A stretch of 64,000 nt of DNA, taken from Myxococcota bacterium. Lineage in GTDB: Bacteria > Myxococcota_A > UBA796 > JAFGLY01. The translations under genes and the position numbers were made by a program. The notes beneath the pieces are model-generated. The model saw only the letters and a program-made list of their open reading frames with translations. It was not told the origin of the DNA and searched no databases. The stretch covers positions 248,001 through 312,000 of the forward strand of contig JAJRWT010000027.1 in NCBI GenBank assembly GCA_024276675.1, written 5' to 3'. Shown here in pieces: positions 46,095 to 55,881 of the stretch. Every line of letters begins with the position of its first letter. The stretch's first letter is position 1.

Positions 46095-48290
46095 TTAGGC
46101 GAAGTAACTCGCCAGGTGTGAAACGATTTCGGTCACCCAGTTCATCGTGGAAGCCGCTGTGGCCTGCCCTTCATCCAACGCGATGAGGGGGGCGATTACC
46201 AGAGAGACGACACTCATGAGCTTGATGAGGATGTTGAGCGAGGGACCGGCGGTGTCCTTGAAGGGATCGCCTACGGTATCTCCAACGACTGCGGCGTGGT
46301 GGGCATCAGAGCCCTTCTCGTAGATCTCACCGTTGGCGGCCTTGAAACCACCTTCTATGCTCTTCTTGGCGTTGTCCCACGCACCACCGGCGTTGGCCAT
46401 GAAAATGGCCATGAGCACACCCGATGCTGTGACACCCGCCAGCAGACCCGCGAGCGCTTCAGGTCGCCAGAAACCCAGCAGTACGGGAATCAATATTGCC
46501 ATGGAACCAGGTAGCACCATGCGCTTGATGGCTGCCGTGGTGGAGATGTCTACACAACGGGCATAGTCGGCCTTCACGCCTTTCTCGCCCGCCAGAAGGC
46601 CGGGGATCTCCTTGAATTGGCGACGAACCTCGACGATCATGTCCATGGCTGCGTCGCCCACTGCTCTCATGGCAAGTGATGAGAAGAGGAAGGGAAGCAT
46701 TGAACCAATCAACAACCCGCCCATCGTGTAGGGATTGGAGAGGTCGATGACGGTGATATTTGCTTGTGTGCGGAATGCGGCGAAAAGAGCCAGAGCCGTG
46801 AGGGCGGCAGACGCGATGGCGAAGCCCTTGCCAATGGCGGCGGTTGTGTTCCCCACGGCATCCAGCTTGTCTGTCCGTTCGCGCACCATCGGAAGCTGGT
46901 GGCTCATCTCTGCGATACCTCCGGCGTTGTCGGCGATGGGCCCATATGCATCGACCGCAAGCTGAATTCCGGTTGTGGACAGCATTCCAAGTGCGGCTAT
47001 TGCTATTCCGTAGAGATCAGCGGCCTCGTAGGCACCTACGACACCGATGGCGATGAGAATCACCGGACCAGCCGTGGACTGCATCCCGACGGACAGGCCC
47101 GTGATGATGTTGGTGGCGGCACCGGTCCCGGACTGGTTTGCGATTGCGTTGACGGGGCCACGCCCAACGGCGCAGTAGTACTCGGTGATCAACCCCACGA
47201 GCACTCCCACCACGAGGCCGATGATTGTAGCCAGGAAAATACCGTTGGAACCGATGACCTTGCCCGAAAGAAGGTGTACACCCGTGGCAGGCCAGAACCA
47301 TTGGGCGAAAAACCACGTGGCTATCAGCATGGCACCAGCAGCTCCGAAGGTGCCAAGGTTCAAGGCAGCCTGGGGATTACCGCCTTCCTTCGTTCGTACG
47401 GCGAAGGTGCCCATTATGGATGCCACGATTCCCACAGCCGCCAGGAGAAGCGGCAACACCACCGGCCCGAGGCTGCCCGCTGTCAGCCTGTCGGCGTACC
47501 AGTCGCCACCGATCACCATCGCTCCCACGATTGCGCCCACGTATGATTCGAAAAGGTCGGCTCCCATGCCCGCCACATCACCCACGTTGTCGCCCACGTT
47601 GTCGGCTATGACAGCGGGATTTCTGGGATCATCTTCGGGTATGCCGGCTTCGACCTTTCCCACGAGGTCTGCTCCAACGTCAGCGGCCTTGGTGTAGATA
47701 CCGCCACCCACACGGGCGAACAGGGCGATGGAAGATGCACCCATGCTGAAGCCGGCGATCACCGCCATGACGGAGCGGATACCGACAACGTTTCCAGAAT
47801 TGAAGAAACCAGTATCGAAAAAAACTGAATAGCCAAGAAACAGGGTTCCGAGCCCTATCATGGCCAGACCAACCACGGACATGCCCATGACGGTACCGCC
47901 CGAGAACGCCACCTTCAGGGCATCGGCCAGCCCAACCCTGGCAGCAGAGGTGGTGCGGAAGTTGGCAGCCGTGGCCACCTTCATACCAAAAAACCCCGCC
48001 AGCGCCGAACAGGTCGCCCCCACCACGAAGGAGAGGGCAACCAAGGCCTGCCCCGGTGTGCCGTTCACAAGGTTCGCCATTACAAGGAGCACAGCGATCA
48101 CCCCCACGAAGCCGGCGAGTACCGTGTACTCCCGCCTCAAGAAAGCCATGGCCCCTGCTCTGATGGCCTGGCCGATGGAGACCATTTCTTCGTCCTCCAC
48201 CTGGATTTTGTTGATCCAGATGGTCTTCCACAAGGCGAAGGCCAAGGCGACCAGCCCCGTCACCGGTACAGCGTAGACTGCCAACTCCAT
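46095..48290 (-). CDS. hppA: Membrane-bound ion-translocating pyrophosphatase, K+-type
   Basis: 731 residues with about 16 membrane segments. It hydrolyses PPi and pumps H+ or Na+. The catalytic loops are [40 protein letters not shown] and [16 protein letters not shown]. In the [20 protein letters not shown] segment the position after GNTTA is Ala rather than Lys, which marks the K+-stimulated class in the family. H+ versus Na+ specificity was not decided here. The SD GGGAG fits the ATG at 48290. It is 68 bases upstream of rpsF. Confidence 0.95.
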   Translation of the reverse strand: MELAVYAVPVTGLVALAFALWKTIWINKIQVEDEEMVSIGQAIRAGAMAFLRREYTVLAGFVGVIAVLLVMANLVNGTPGQALVALSFVVGATCSALAGFFGMKVATAANFRTTSAARVGLADALKVAFSGGTVMGMSVVGLAMIGLGTLFLGYSVFFDTGFFNSGNVVGIRSVMAVIAGFSMGASSIALFARVGGGIYTKAADVGADLVGKVEAGIPEDDPRNPAVIADNVGDNVGDVAGMGADLFESYVGAIVGAMVIGGDWYADRLTAGSLGPVVLPLLLAAVGIVASIMGTFAVRTKEGGNPQAALNLGTFGAAGAMLIATWFFAQWFWPATGVHLLSGKVIGSNGIFLATIIGLVVGVLVGLITEYYCAVGRGPVNAIANQSGTGAATNIITGLSVGMQSTAGPVILIAIGVVGAYEAADLYGIAIAALGMLSTTGIQLAVDAYGPIADNAGGIAEMSHQLPMVRERTDKLDAVGNTTAAIGKGFAIASAALTALALFAAFRTQANITVIDLSNPYTMGGLLIGSMLPFLFSSLAMRAVGDAAMDMIVEVRRQFKEIPGLLAGEKGVKADYARCVDISTTAAIKRMVLPGSMAILIPVLLGFWRPEALAGLLAGVTASGVLMAIFMANAGGAWDNAKKSIEGGFKAANGEIYEKGSDAHHAAVVGDTVGDPFKDTAGPSLNILIKLMSVVSLVIAPLIALDEGQATAASTMNWVTEIVSHLASYFA

Positions 48291-48366
48291 GTTTTACTCC
48301 CAGTTCCTGTTTTCTTTGCCCTTTTCTTGAAAAATGCACCGCCTGTCGATGCCAAAAAAACTTTGT

Positions 48367-49050
48367 TCAGCCACGTACTCCGTTCTTCCGCCCGGCCTGC
48401 CGCTGTTCCGGGGATGGAACTGTTTCACTCTTTTCTCCCAAAGTCCCTTTCCCGGCGATCTTGGCGCCCCCGCTCGAGCCTTTCCCCCGAGGCTTCACGT
48501 TGAAGCGGTTCGCCGCAGCACCCGGACCATCTACCAGCACGGTTTCGACGGCATGAGCGGCTCTCTGCAGCATGGCAGGCAAGTCCGACAACTCGGCGGG
48601 GGACCAACTCGAGAGCACATACCTGGCGGGATCCCATTCTGGCGGGGGCCGCGATATCCCGAAACGGAGCCTGAAAAAGCCAGCCCCTGACAAGCTCTGG
48701 ATGTCGCGCACTCCCCTGTGCCCGGCATGCCCCCCCCCCAGTTTCAGGCGCAGGCGCCCGAATGGCAGGTCCATGTCGTCGTGTACCACCAGCAAGTTTT
48801 CCACGCTCAGGTCGTACCACGCCAGCAGAGCCGAAATCGGTAATCCGGAACGATTCATGAAGAGTTGGGGCGTGGCCAATATCACACGTTGACCATGAAA
48901 ATGCGCCTGAACTACGTTGGCTCCGGCACGGGTTCTGCTCGCAGGAGCATCCCAGCGGCGCACGAGTTCCTTCAACACGAGAAAGCCCGCGTTGTGGCGT
49001 GTCATGGCGTAACGAACGCCAGGATTGCCCAACCCAGCGACCATCCACAC
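48367..49050 (-). CDS. pth: Peptidyl-tRNA hydrolase
   Basis: 227 residues, with a C-terminal extension (about 185-227, basic and Gly/Lys-rich) beyond the usual 190. It recycles peptidyl-tRNA. VAGLGNPG, TRHNAGF (catalytic His) and VVHDDMDLPFGRLRLKLGGGHAGHRG are intact. The start is GTG at 49050 (VWMVAGLGNPG). Frames further upstream enter repeat DNA. It follows rplY by 280 bases, including repeat R4. Confidence 0.95.
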   Translation of the reverse strand: MWMVAGLGNPGVRYAMTRHNAGFLVLKELVRRWDAPASRTRAGANVVQAHFHGQRVILATPQLFMNRSGLPISALLAWYDLSVENLLVVHDDMDLPFGRLRLKLGGGHAGHRGVRDIQSLSGAGFFRLRFGISRPPPEWDPARYVLSSWSPAELSDLPAMLQRAAHAVETVLVDGPGAAANRFNVKPRGKGSSGGAKIAGKGTLGEKSETVPSPEQRQAGRKNGVRG

Positions 49051-49200
49051 CGCTAGCCCCCCGCAGCATGAGGCCCTGGAAACCCGGCCCGCCCACCAAA
49101 GCCGGTACAACAGGCAGCCGATCTTGAATCGCGCCACGTAGACAGCCGGGAAGCCACGTGGTGGAAAACCGCTTGAGGCAGCAGGGACTCGCCCCAGCGA

Positions 49201-49250
49201 CTGGCGCTCCGCAGCAGGCCCGAGCTTTCCCGACGGCCCCCGGGAGCCGG
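49201..49250 (-). repeat. Dispersed palindromic repeat, partial copy R4
   Basis: GGCGCTCCGCAGCAGGCCC, a GAG, then CTTTCCCGACGGC matches the reverse complement of the left half of R2 (about 31720-31757). It lies between rplY and pth. Confidence 0.7.
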
Positions 49251-49330
49251 TCCGGGGGATCGCTCACACATATGCGGTGGCACCCGCCCGGGACATTGCA
49301 CGAAAGCATGTGTCTGCCTGGACATCACGT

Positions 49331-49942
49331 TCAATCCTGCATCGCCGGGAGTACTGTTTCCGTTTCCTCTTGTACTACTTCTTCTTCGTAGGCCCTTCCA
49401 CCAATGGCCAGGACGTTGAAGGGCGAGTCGAAAACGAGTTCCACTCCATCGGGGACGGCTACCTGGTCCACCCTTGCCATGTGCCCTATGTCCAGGTCTG
49501 TGACGTCTATCGCGATGGCAGCGGGAATCTTTGAGGGGATGCAGCGAGCCTTGAGCCAAGGCCTCAATATTCGGATTTGTCCACCTTTCTTGACGCCGAT
49601 AGAGCGACCAACGGCTTCGACCCGGATCATTACCTCCACTGGCTTGTCCTCCTGGACTTCGTAGAAATCCACGTGGAGCAAGCGTCGAGTCAAGGGATGT
49701 CTCTGTATGGCCTTGACGATGCAGAGCCTCTCCCCGCCGACTGTTTCGACTCTCAAAAGCGCATTGCGGTTTCCGGTACGCCGAAGTTTGACCTCCAGTT
49801 CGACGGGATCGATGGCGAGCATCGTGGGTTTGTTGCCGCCTCGATAGAGCAGTGCGGGCGCCTTGCCGGTCTGGCGGAGCTTGCGGGCTGCACCCTTGCC
49901 CACGCTTGTGCGCGGCTCCGCTCTCAGGCTGATGGTTTCCAT
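49331..49942 (-). CDS. rplY: 50S ribosomal protein L25/CTC
   Basis: 203 residues, the long (CTC-type) form. The 5S-rRNA-binding N-terminal part shows GKGAARKLRQTGKAPALLYRGG and the HVDFYEV segment; the TL5-type beta domain continues to about 180, with an acidic tail. It stabilises the 5S RNA region and is often linked to stress. The ATG at 49942 has GGAGG four bases upstream. It is in the conserved prs-rplY-pth order. The 49943-50239 gap holds nothing I can identify. Confidence 0.96.
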   Translation of the reverse strand: METISLRAEPRTSVGKGAARKLRQTGKAPALLYRGGNKPTMLAIDPVELEVKLRRTGNRNALLRVETVGGERLCIVKAIQRHPLTRRLLHVDFYEVQEDKPVEVMIRVEAVGRSIGVKKGGQIRILRPWLKARCIPSKIPAAIAIDVTDLDIGHMARVDQVAVPDGVELVFDSPFNVLAIGGRAYEEEVVQEETETVLPAMQD

Positions 49943-50239
49943 CCTTCCTCCACAGGCATGGAGAGACAGTGGAGAGTCCGGATGCTGGATACCTGAAAAC
50001 TCGTCCAAGCAAGACCTGGATAACCAGGTCCCCACACCCCGGACTCAGGACCCAAGAGGGTCGGTGCGGTCTCTTGACGGTCAACAGTTGTGTTATCGAC
50101 ACCCTCTCTGCGGTCCCGGATCAGCGATTGCAAACCCAGGCCAGTGAAAGGGGCCGACGACCTATCGTATGCACAAGGGACTGTCAAGCTCCCAACGGGA
50201 AACAGCTCCCATGAGCCAAAGTACGGCTCGTCTTCAGAA

Positions 50240-51184
50240 TCAGGCGAACAGACGACTGACCGAATCCTGGAAATGTATGCTCCTGATGGCCTCGGCCAAC
50301 ACTTCTGCCACGCTCACCACTTCGATCTTGTCGAGAGCACGAGCCTCTGCCTTGAGCGGGATCGTATCTGTGACAAGCACCTTTTCCAGGCAGCTCTCCT
50401 CCAGCCGATTGACTGCCGGCCCGCTGAAGACAGCGTGGGTTGCCACAGCCAGTACCCTGCTGGCGCCAGCGTCGTCCAGGGCCTGTGCACCATTGGTGAG
50501 CGTACCGGCGGTGTCGATCATGTCATCCACAACTATGGCAGTCTTGCCCTCGATGTCGCCGATGATGTTCATGACCCTGGATACATTGGGTTTCGGCCTT
50601 CGCTTGTCGATCATTGCGATGCCGCAGCCCAGCAGCTTGGCGTAAGAGCGAGCACGTTCCATTCCACCTGCGTCGGGAGACACCAGGACCAGATCATCCC
50701 GCTGTACGCTGGTCTTTACCCAGTCCACAAAACCGTTCCTGGCATAGAGGTTGTCTACTGGAATGTTGAAGAAACCCTGTATCTGACCGGCGTGCAGATC
50801 CATGGTCAGCAGGCGATCCACTCCAACTGCCTGCAGCATGTCAGCCACCATCTTTGCCGTGATGGGAGCCCTGGGCGCCACCTTGCGATCCTGCCGTGAG
50901 TACCCGTAATACGGCATGACCGCGGTGATGCGCCCGGCGCTGGCGCGCTTGCAGGCATCCACCATGATGAGCAGTTCCATGAGATGGTCGTTCACCGGTG
51001 CTGAAGTGGACTGGAGAAGAAATACGTCCCGTCCCCGGACGTTTTCTCCAATCTCGACGTTGATCTCGCCATCGGAGAACCGGGCACAGCGCGCTACTCC
51101 GGGAGGAATCCGAAGGTGTTGGCAGATTCTTCGCGCAACATCGGGATTGGCATTCCCGGAAAAGACCTTCAAGTCACCATACAT
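50240..51184 (-). CDS. prs: Ribose-phosphate pyrophosphokinase
   Basis: 314 residues. It makes PRPP for nucleotide, His and Trp synthesis. Conserved are KVFSGNANPDVARRI, FSDGEINVEIGENVRGRDV, MPYYGYSRQDRK, MDLHAGQIQGFF and the PRPP loop VVDDMIDTAGTL. The ATG at 51184 is the family start; the upstream open frame crosses the tRNA-Gln gene. It is directly downstream of that tRNA on the same strand and probably co-transcribed with it. Confidence 0.98.
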   Translation of the reverse strand: MYGDLKVFSGNANPDVARRICQHLRIPPGVARCARFSDGEINVEIGENVRGRDVFLLQSTSAPVNDHLMELLIMVDACKRASAGRITAVMPYYGYSRQDRKVAPRAPITAKMVADMLQAVGVDRLLTMDLHAGQIQGFFNIPVDNLYARNGFVDWVKTSVQRDDLVLVSPDAGGMERARSYAKLLGCGIAMIDKRRPKPNVSRVMNIIGDIEGKTAIVVDDMIDTAGTLTNGAQALDDAGASRVLAVATHAVFSGPAVNRLEESCLEKVLVTDTIPLKAEARALDKIEVVSVAEVLAEAIRSIHFQDSVSRLFA

Positions 51185-51228
51185 ATTACTCGAAGCCTCG
51201 GAAAGCGGACTCTGAACCCGAAAACATG

Positions 51229-51300
51229 CTGGGGTGGTAGGATTCGAACCTACGAATGCCGGTTCCAAAGACCGGTGACTTACCACTTGTCTACACCCCA
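51229..51300 (-). tRNA. tRNA-Gln (anticodon TTG)
   Basis: The minus strand reads TGGGGTG... with the CCGGT/ACCGG anticodon stem and loop CTTTGGA (anticodon TTG), T arm GGTTCGAATCC, and 3' CACCCCA plus discriminator G. CCA is not encoded (GCAT follows), unlike tRNA-Val in this window. Confidence 0.94.
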
Positions 51301-51316
51301 TCAGCAATGCGACGCC

Positions 51317-51345
51317 AATCTAAAAGCAAGCGCGGCGATGGTCAA
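51317..51345 (-). promoter_or_regulatory. Promoter of tRNA-Gln-prs
   Basis: TTGACC (51340-51345) and TAGATT (51317-51322) with a 17-base spacer. The start point is about 10 bases upstream of the tRNA. It would drive tRNA-Gln, prs and possibly rplY-pth. Confidence 0.7.
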
Positions 51346-51446
51346 CAACTGAAGTGCTACACTTTTCCCTGGAGTCGTCAACAGGCGGCCCTTCCAGGCT
51401 CAAGGGTGTTCTTCAAGTCCATGGGCGTGCCCGTTGATCAGAAGGC

Positions 51447-52196
51447 TCAAGAACCAGAATGAAGGGCAGTGGGCAAAAGGATGTAGCCTTCTTCCATGTC
51501 TCCGAGCAAGGCGCAGCAATCAGGGCCCTGCACATCCAGGAAGGCTGCGATGTAGGCGCATATGAGTGCTTCCAGCTTTTCTTCCATTTCGCCAATGCGT
51601 GTGCCGTTCATTCCAGCGAGGTCCGCATCCAGGAGGGCTCTCAAGGCCGGACTGGAGACCAGCTCCGGCACGGAGTTCATCAACCGGGACGCGATCAGTT
51701 CGAGGTACCGAACCACGGCGTCCTTCCTGGAGCCCACGGGGCCGTGTTTCAGGCGGATGGGTCGTTCAAGCCCGAACATCAGCACCTGTGCTGGCTGGGT
51801 GTAGGTTTCCAGTACGCGGTCACCTTCAGCCTGCGGATCCGGGTCGAACCCCATGCGCATCATGGCGCGGCCCATGATCCTTGGATGGCCGGCTGACACG
51901 ATGTTCACGAAATGATCGTCCACCTGGAATCGATTGAAGTGTTCCTGCAGCAGACGGTCGCAGCTCCGCTGACCATTGCTGTTTTCGACTATGATGGGGG
52001 CGTTCACGGCAACTATGGCGCCATGGCGCCCACGGTTCCTGGCCAGCCAGCCCAGGACATCTTCGTGGGTACGCAAATGAGCTGTTGATATAAGCCGAAC
52101 CGAACCATCGTCGTCGATGGGCTCCAGCACTGCCCCCCCGGAACTGTTTCGGGGAGCCCAGGCCAGATCCAGGCCAAGATAACGAGTTTTTCTCAA
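51447..52196 (-). CDS. DUF429-family protein (predicted RNase H-like fold)
   Basis: 249 residues. The N-terminal YLGLDLAWAPRN and the later VAVNAPIIVENSNGQRSCDRLLQ segment, and a C-terminal EALICAYIAAFLDVQG, match the DUF429 family, predicted to have a RNase H-like fold. The Asp usual in V-A-I-D-A-P is Asn here, so the putative catalytic set may be altered. The TTG at 52196 has GGAGGA seven bases upstream; longer frames to 52319 are less likely. Function unknown. Confidence 0.75.
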   Translation of the reverse strand: MRKTRYLGLDLAWAPRNSSGGAVLEPIDDDGSVRLISTAHLRTHEDVLGWLARNRGRHGAIVAVNAPIIVENSNGQRSCDRLLQEHFNRFQVDDHFVNIVSAGHPRIMGRAMMRMGFDPDPQAEGDRVLETYTQPAQVLMFGLERPIRLKHGPVGSRKDAVVRYLELIASRLMNSVPELVSSPALRALLDADLAGMNGTRIGEMEEKLEALICAYIAAFLDVQGPDCCALLGDMEEGYILLPTALHSGS

Positions 52197-52620
52197 GATG
52201 AGTTCCTCCCGGGGACCTGATGGTGACGGGCTCTGCTCCCGCAACACTCGGTCCAGTAAACCACCCACGCCGATTCGGCCAGGTTTCCCATGGGACAAAC
52301 CGGCCTCTGGTAGATCCATGCTCTACAGATCAGCCAAAGAAAAACATTGACCTGCGGCCAATGCTGCCAAGTGCTGCCCGGTCGACGTCGAGCCGAGCCA
52401 GCTTCAGGCCAGGCTCTCTTATTGCAAGCGGAGGGATTACGCTATCAGCAGCCGTCAGAACCTGTCAACGAGCCTCGGAATGGGCAGGTCCCATGACGTT
52501 CCGAACGCCCGATCATATCTTTACATGTGGGGGTTTCGGGAAAACCCCAAATACGGTCCAGCATCTGTAGGGCAGCGTTCCGTCGGCTGCTGATCTTCAA
52601 CAGGCTCCGTTCCCATCGAA
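52197..52620. other. Intergenic region upstream of the DUF429 gene
   Basis: 424 bases without a gene. A minus-strand TTGACA (52463-52468) could be a -35, but the -10 is poor. GGGGTTT (52530-52536) and AAACCCC (52542-52548) form a 7-bp hairpin that may close the kinase transcript, although no T run follows. Confidence 0.4.
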
Positions 52621-55600
52621 TCACGATTGCTCTCCGCCCTGGTCGTCTCGTAGAAATTGCTCCTGTGCCGCCCAGCGCACCGCCGAGTCCACCTTGACCA
52701 CCGGCCCCAGTACGGATCCTGAATGTTCCATCATGGTCCTGGCCAGGGGCCATGCCTCTGCACGGGCTTCTCTACCCCCCATAGCATGGAGGCATCGCAA
52801 GCGAAGCGGGAGATCACCGACCTGCCTGGCCTCATCGATGGCAGCTTCCATGGCTGTGGGATCTCCTGCCACCAGGGCGCCTTCACGCAGGAGCAGAACC
52901 ATCCAGCGGCGGGTGCCGAGTCTGGCGAGCTGCTCCAGGGCCTTGGAGAATGGCCTGGCGTCGGCGGTCAACACGGCCGACATACCCCGAAAGAAGGCCA
53001 TGGCTCCCTTGTACTTCATGCGACTGGCCAGTCGCTCTCCACGATAGAAAGCAGCCAGGGCGGCTTGCCGATCATGCCTGGCCAGCCGGAGTTCCCCCCG
53101 GACAGACAGCAGGTGCAGCCGTGTCAGGGCGTCGATCTGGGTATCCGCGGCACCCTGAGCCACCAACAACGCCTCGGCCGCCCAGTCCAGGTCTCCCGCG
53201 GCCAGGTAGAGCGCGGCTTTTTCCACTCCGATCAAGGCTTCCAGACCGGCGTGGGCCCTGGTCTTGCAGATGCTCTCTGCCTGGCCGAGATAGCCGTGGG
53301 CCTGGCCCAGAAATCCACGCCGCCGGCCGACACCGGCCATCAGCACCAGGAATCTCAGTTTCGTGCTGGCCGAAACTTGTCCCATCCCGCGTTTCAGCAC
53401 CTGGGACAGCGATTTCTCGGCCCTGTCCACGAGGTCCTGTTCCAGGTTCTGCCGGGCAAGAGCATACATGGCCAGGGCCAGTGGCTCTTCCATGCCCCGA
53501 CTGGTGGCCTCGGCGGCTGCACTCCTCAACAACATCAGCGCCTTCCAGTAGTCGCCCTCCAGGGCACGAACCTCGGCCTTGAGGATCATGGCATTCACCT
53601 TGACCAGGGGTTCGGGGGATTCACCGGGAATGGCCATGATGGCATCCGAGAGGTCCTCGCACCTGGCGCAGTCGCCCTGCTCCATGCAAGCCCGTGCAAG
53701 ACCCAGCATTGCCCTGGAGTTCAAGATGGGCTTGCCGGTCTCCCTGGCCCTGGCTCGTGCATCGCTGAAGGCCTGGCCAGCCTCGCGCCATCTTCCGCTG
53801 GAGAGCAGAGCCTCGCCCCTAAGCAGGGAAAACCGCCCCGACTGCTCCGGGTCGGGCGCCCGCAGACCGCCCACGTATGACAGCGCATCCAGCGCTCTCT
53901 GGTGGTCACCATTGGCAAGAGCATTCTCGGCCAGGTTCAACAGCGCTGGCACCGCCTGGGTTACGAAGGAACCCAGAGCCCTGTGCAGTGCTACCCGGTC
54001 AGCAACCCATTCCTGCTGTTCAAAAGAAGATATGCTACGAGCCAGTGCCCTGTGAAGACGAGCTGTTCCAGAGGATGAGAGCCCTGTTGCCACCATGTCA
54101 CCCAACACCGGGCGCCGTATGTATATCCACTCGCCCTTCTCATCGTTGCGAATCTGGACAAGGCCCAGCTTCACCAGGTTGCCGGCATCCACGCCGGATT
54201 GGTCCACACTTGCGGCATCTAAGGCCACGGACAGAGGTAACGGCTCCCCGGCAATAGCCAGCACCTGGAGCAACTTGTGGGCAGATGGCTCCAGATCCTC
54301 CAACATGGCCTGGAAGCGACTCTGGAAGTTCTTCAATGGCAGGATGGAGACCTTGGGATCCAGATGCCACACCGGCTCCCCACCCTCGCCCACTCCTTCC
54401 CACTTGAGAAGCCCTTGGGCGTGGAGTTCCCGTACCGCCGTGACCACCAGCGCTGGAAGTCCACCACTCTCACGCATGAGCAGACCCACAAGGTCGCCCG
54501 GAGGAGCAGTTGTGGCCAGCATCGCCGAGACCATGCTGTGGACCTCGGACTTCTTCAGAGGTCGTAGGTCGACTATACGCCCTGGCAAAGCCTCCTTGCG
54601 CGCGAGGCCGATGGTCACCAGGGAGAGCCCCGGAACATGCTCCGCCAAAGCTCCGATTACATCCAGCTCCCTGTCAGACGCTCGATGGAGATCTTCCACG
54701 AGAAGCAGACATCGCCCTTCATCCATTACGCGGATCAAGGCATCACGGATCTTTCCTTCGCCTGGAGTCGTACTGTCGAAGGCCAGTTGAGAGAGAGAGC
54801 GGGAGATCTGGTGGAGGACACTTCGATCAATCCCGCTGGCACGACAGCGCACCGCAATGCACTCGACACCCGCGCGGCTGGCCAGCTCGACTGCAAGCTG
54901 GGCAACCCGACCGATTCCGGAACCCAGTTCACCCACCAGGTGAACAACTCCCCCGGCATCCAATACACCTTCGATTGCGCCCTGCGCTGCCCATCTTCCC
55001 ACCAGGACGGGGCGATGGAGTTCACGGTTGAGCCCCCCACGCCCAGCCAAAAGTGCAAGGGCCATGGCAGCAGAATGGGGCCTGGCGGAGGGATCCCGAG
55101 CCATCAGGTGGTGGATGGTCTCGGTCAGGCGAACAGGGGCCTCGGGAACGATGTCGCAAAGGCTCCGGTAGTTTCCTGCCCAGTGGGCACGAAGATAGCC
55201 CATGGTGTCCAGTGCATGAAAAGGACGAACCCCCGAAAGGGCTTCGTAGAGCGTGACACCCAGACTGTACAGATCACATCGTTGGTCTACATCGATGCCC
55301 GCAATCTGCTCCGGAGCCATGTAGGCATAGGTTCCAAGCACATCACCCAGCGTCGTTGAGAGGGGATCCGCAGTGTTCATGGCAAGACCCAGATCCAGGA
55401 GCCTTACACAGCCACCTTCGCCAAGGTGGATGTTGGAACTCTTGATGTCACGGTGCACGATTCCCTGGTCGTGCAGGAAGCCGATCACATCCAGCAACTC
55501 GGTACCAATCCGTAGCACTTCCTCTGCTTTCCTGGGACCGCTCTGCCTGATGGCCTGGCTCAAGGTGCGCCCATGCAACAACTCCATGACCAGAGTGGGC

Positions 55601-55881
55601 TGAGGTTCCTCCAGGACATCCAGGCAACGAGGAAGCCCCCGATGCTCCAGGCGCTGCAGTAGCCATCCCTCGCGAAGAAAGCGCTTCACCAGCGTCTGGG
55701 ACTTGTCGGGATTGCGCAGCACCTTGAGTGCCACACAGACGCCGGTACTGGTGGACCTGGCGCTGTAGACGTCAGCCCCGCCTCCCCAACCGAGGCTCTC
55801 GCAGATCTCGAAACCGACCAGTCTCTGGCCCCGTGAAATGCGGGCAGGCTCCGCGCCGTCCTGGTCCGTGTGCCTTGTCAG
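52621..55881 (-). CDS. Ser/Thr protein kinase fused to an AAA-type ATPase and a helical repeat region
   Basis: 1086 residues when read from a CTG at 55881. The kinase (about 23-290) has GWGGGADVYS (31-40), Lys53 in VALKVL, HRD (143-145), DLG (163-165) and APEQ. An ATPase-like domain follows (about 295-560), whose Walker A reads GELGSGIGRV (317-326), with Arg where Lys is expected. The rest (about 600-1086) is Ala/Leu-rich TPR-like repeats. The first standard in-frame start is the GTG of VALK, which would remove the glycine loop; the only well-placed start is CTG, four bases overlapping the previous stop (CTGA) with GAGG upstream. Confidence 0.85.
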   Translation of the reverse strand: MTRHTDQDGAEPARISRGQRLVGFEICESLGWGGGADVYSARSTSTGVCVALKVLRNPDKSQTLVKRFLREGWLLQRLEHRGLPRCLDVLEEPQPTLVMELLHGRTLSQAIRQSGPRKAEEVLRIGTELLDVIGFLHDQGIVHRDIKSSNIHLGEGGCVRLLDLGLAMNTADPLSTTLGDVLGTYAYMAPEQIAGIDVDQRCDLYSLGVTLYEALSGVRPFHALDTMGYLRAHWAGNYRSLCDIVPEAPVRLTETIHHLMARDPSARPHSAAMALALLAGRGGLNRELHRPVLVGRWAAQGAIEGVLDAGGVVHLVGELGSGIGRVAQLAVELASRAGVECIAVRCRASGIDRSVLHQISRSLSQLAFDSTTPGEGKIRDALIRVMDEGRCLLLVEDLHRASDRELDVIGALAEHVPGLSLVTIGLARKEALPGRIVDLRPLKKSEVHSMVSAMLATTAPPGDLVGLLMRESGGLPALVVTAVRELHAQGLLKWEGVGEGGEPVWHLDPKVSILPLKNFQSRFQAMLEDLEPSAHKLLQVLAIAGEPLPLSVALDAASVDQSGVDAGNLVKLGLVQIRNDEKGEWIYIRRPVLGDMVATGLSSSGTARLHRALARSISSFEQQEWVADRVALHRALGSFVTQAVPALLNLAENALANGDHQRALDALSYVGGLRAPDPEQSGRFSLLRGEALLSSGRWREAGQAFSDARARARETGKPILNSRAMLGLARACMEQGDCARCEDLSDAIMAIPGESPEPLVKVNAMILKAEVRALEGDYWKALMLLRSAAAEATSRGMEEPLALAMYALARQNLEQDLVDRAEKSLSQVLKRGMGQVSASTKLRFLVLMAGVGRRRGFLGQAHGYLGQAESICKTRAHAGLEALIGVEKAALYLAAGDLDWAAEALLVAQGAADTQIDALTRLHLLSVRGELRLARHDRQAALAAFYRGERLASRMKYKGAMAFFRGMSAVLTADARPFSKALEQLARLGTRRWMVLLLREGALVAGDPTAMEAAIDEARQVGDLPLRLRCLHAMGGREARAEAWPLARTMMEHSGSVLGPVVKVDSAVRWAAQEQFLRDDQGGEQS

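Noticed and set aside
48425..49309. Long minus-strand frame overlapping pth
   Set aside because: It is a shadow of pth joined to repeat R4; pth in the other frame has all motifs.
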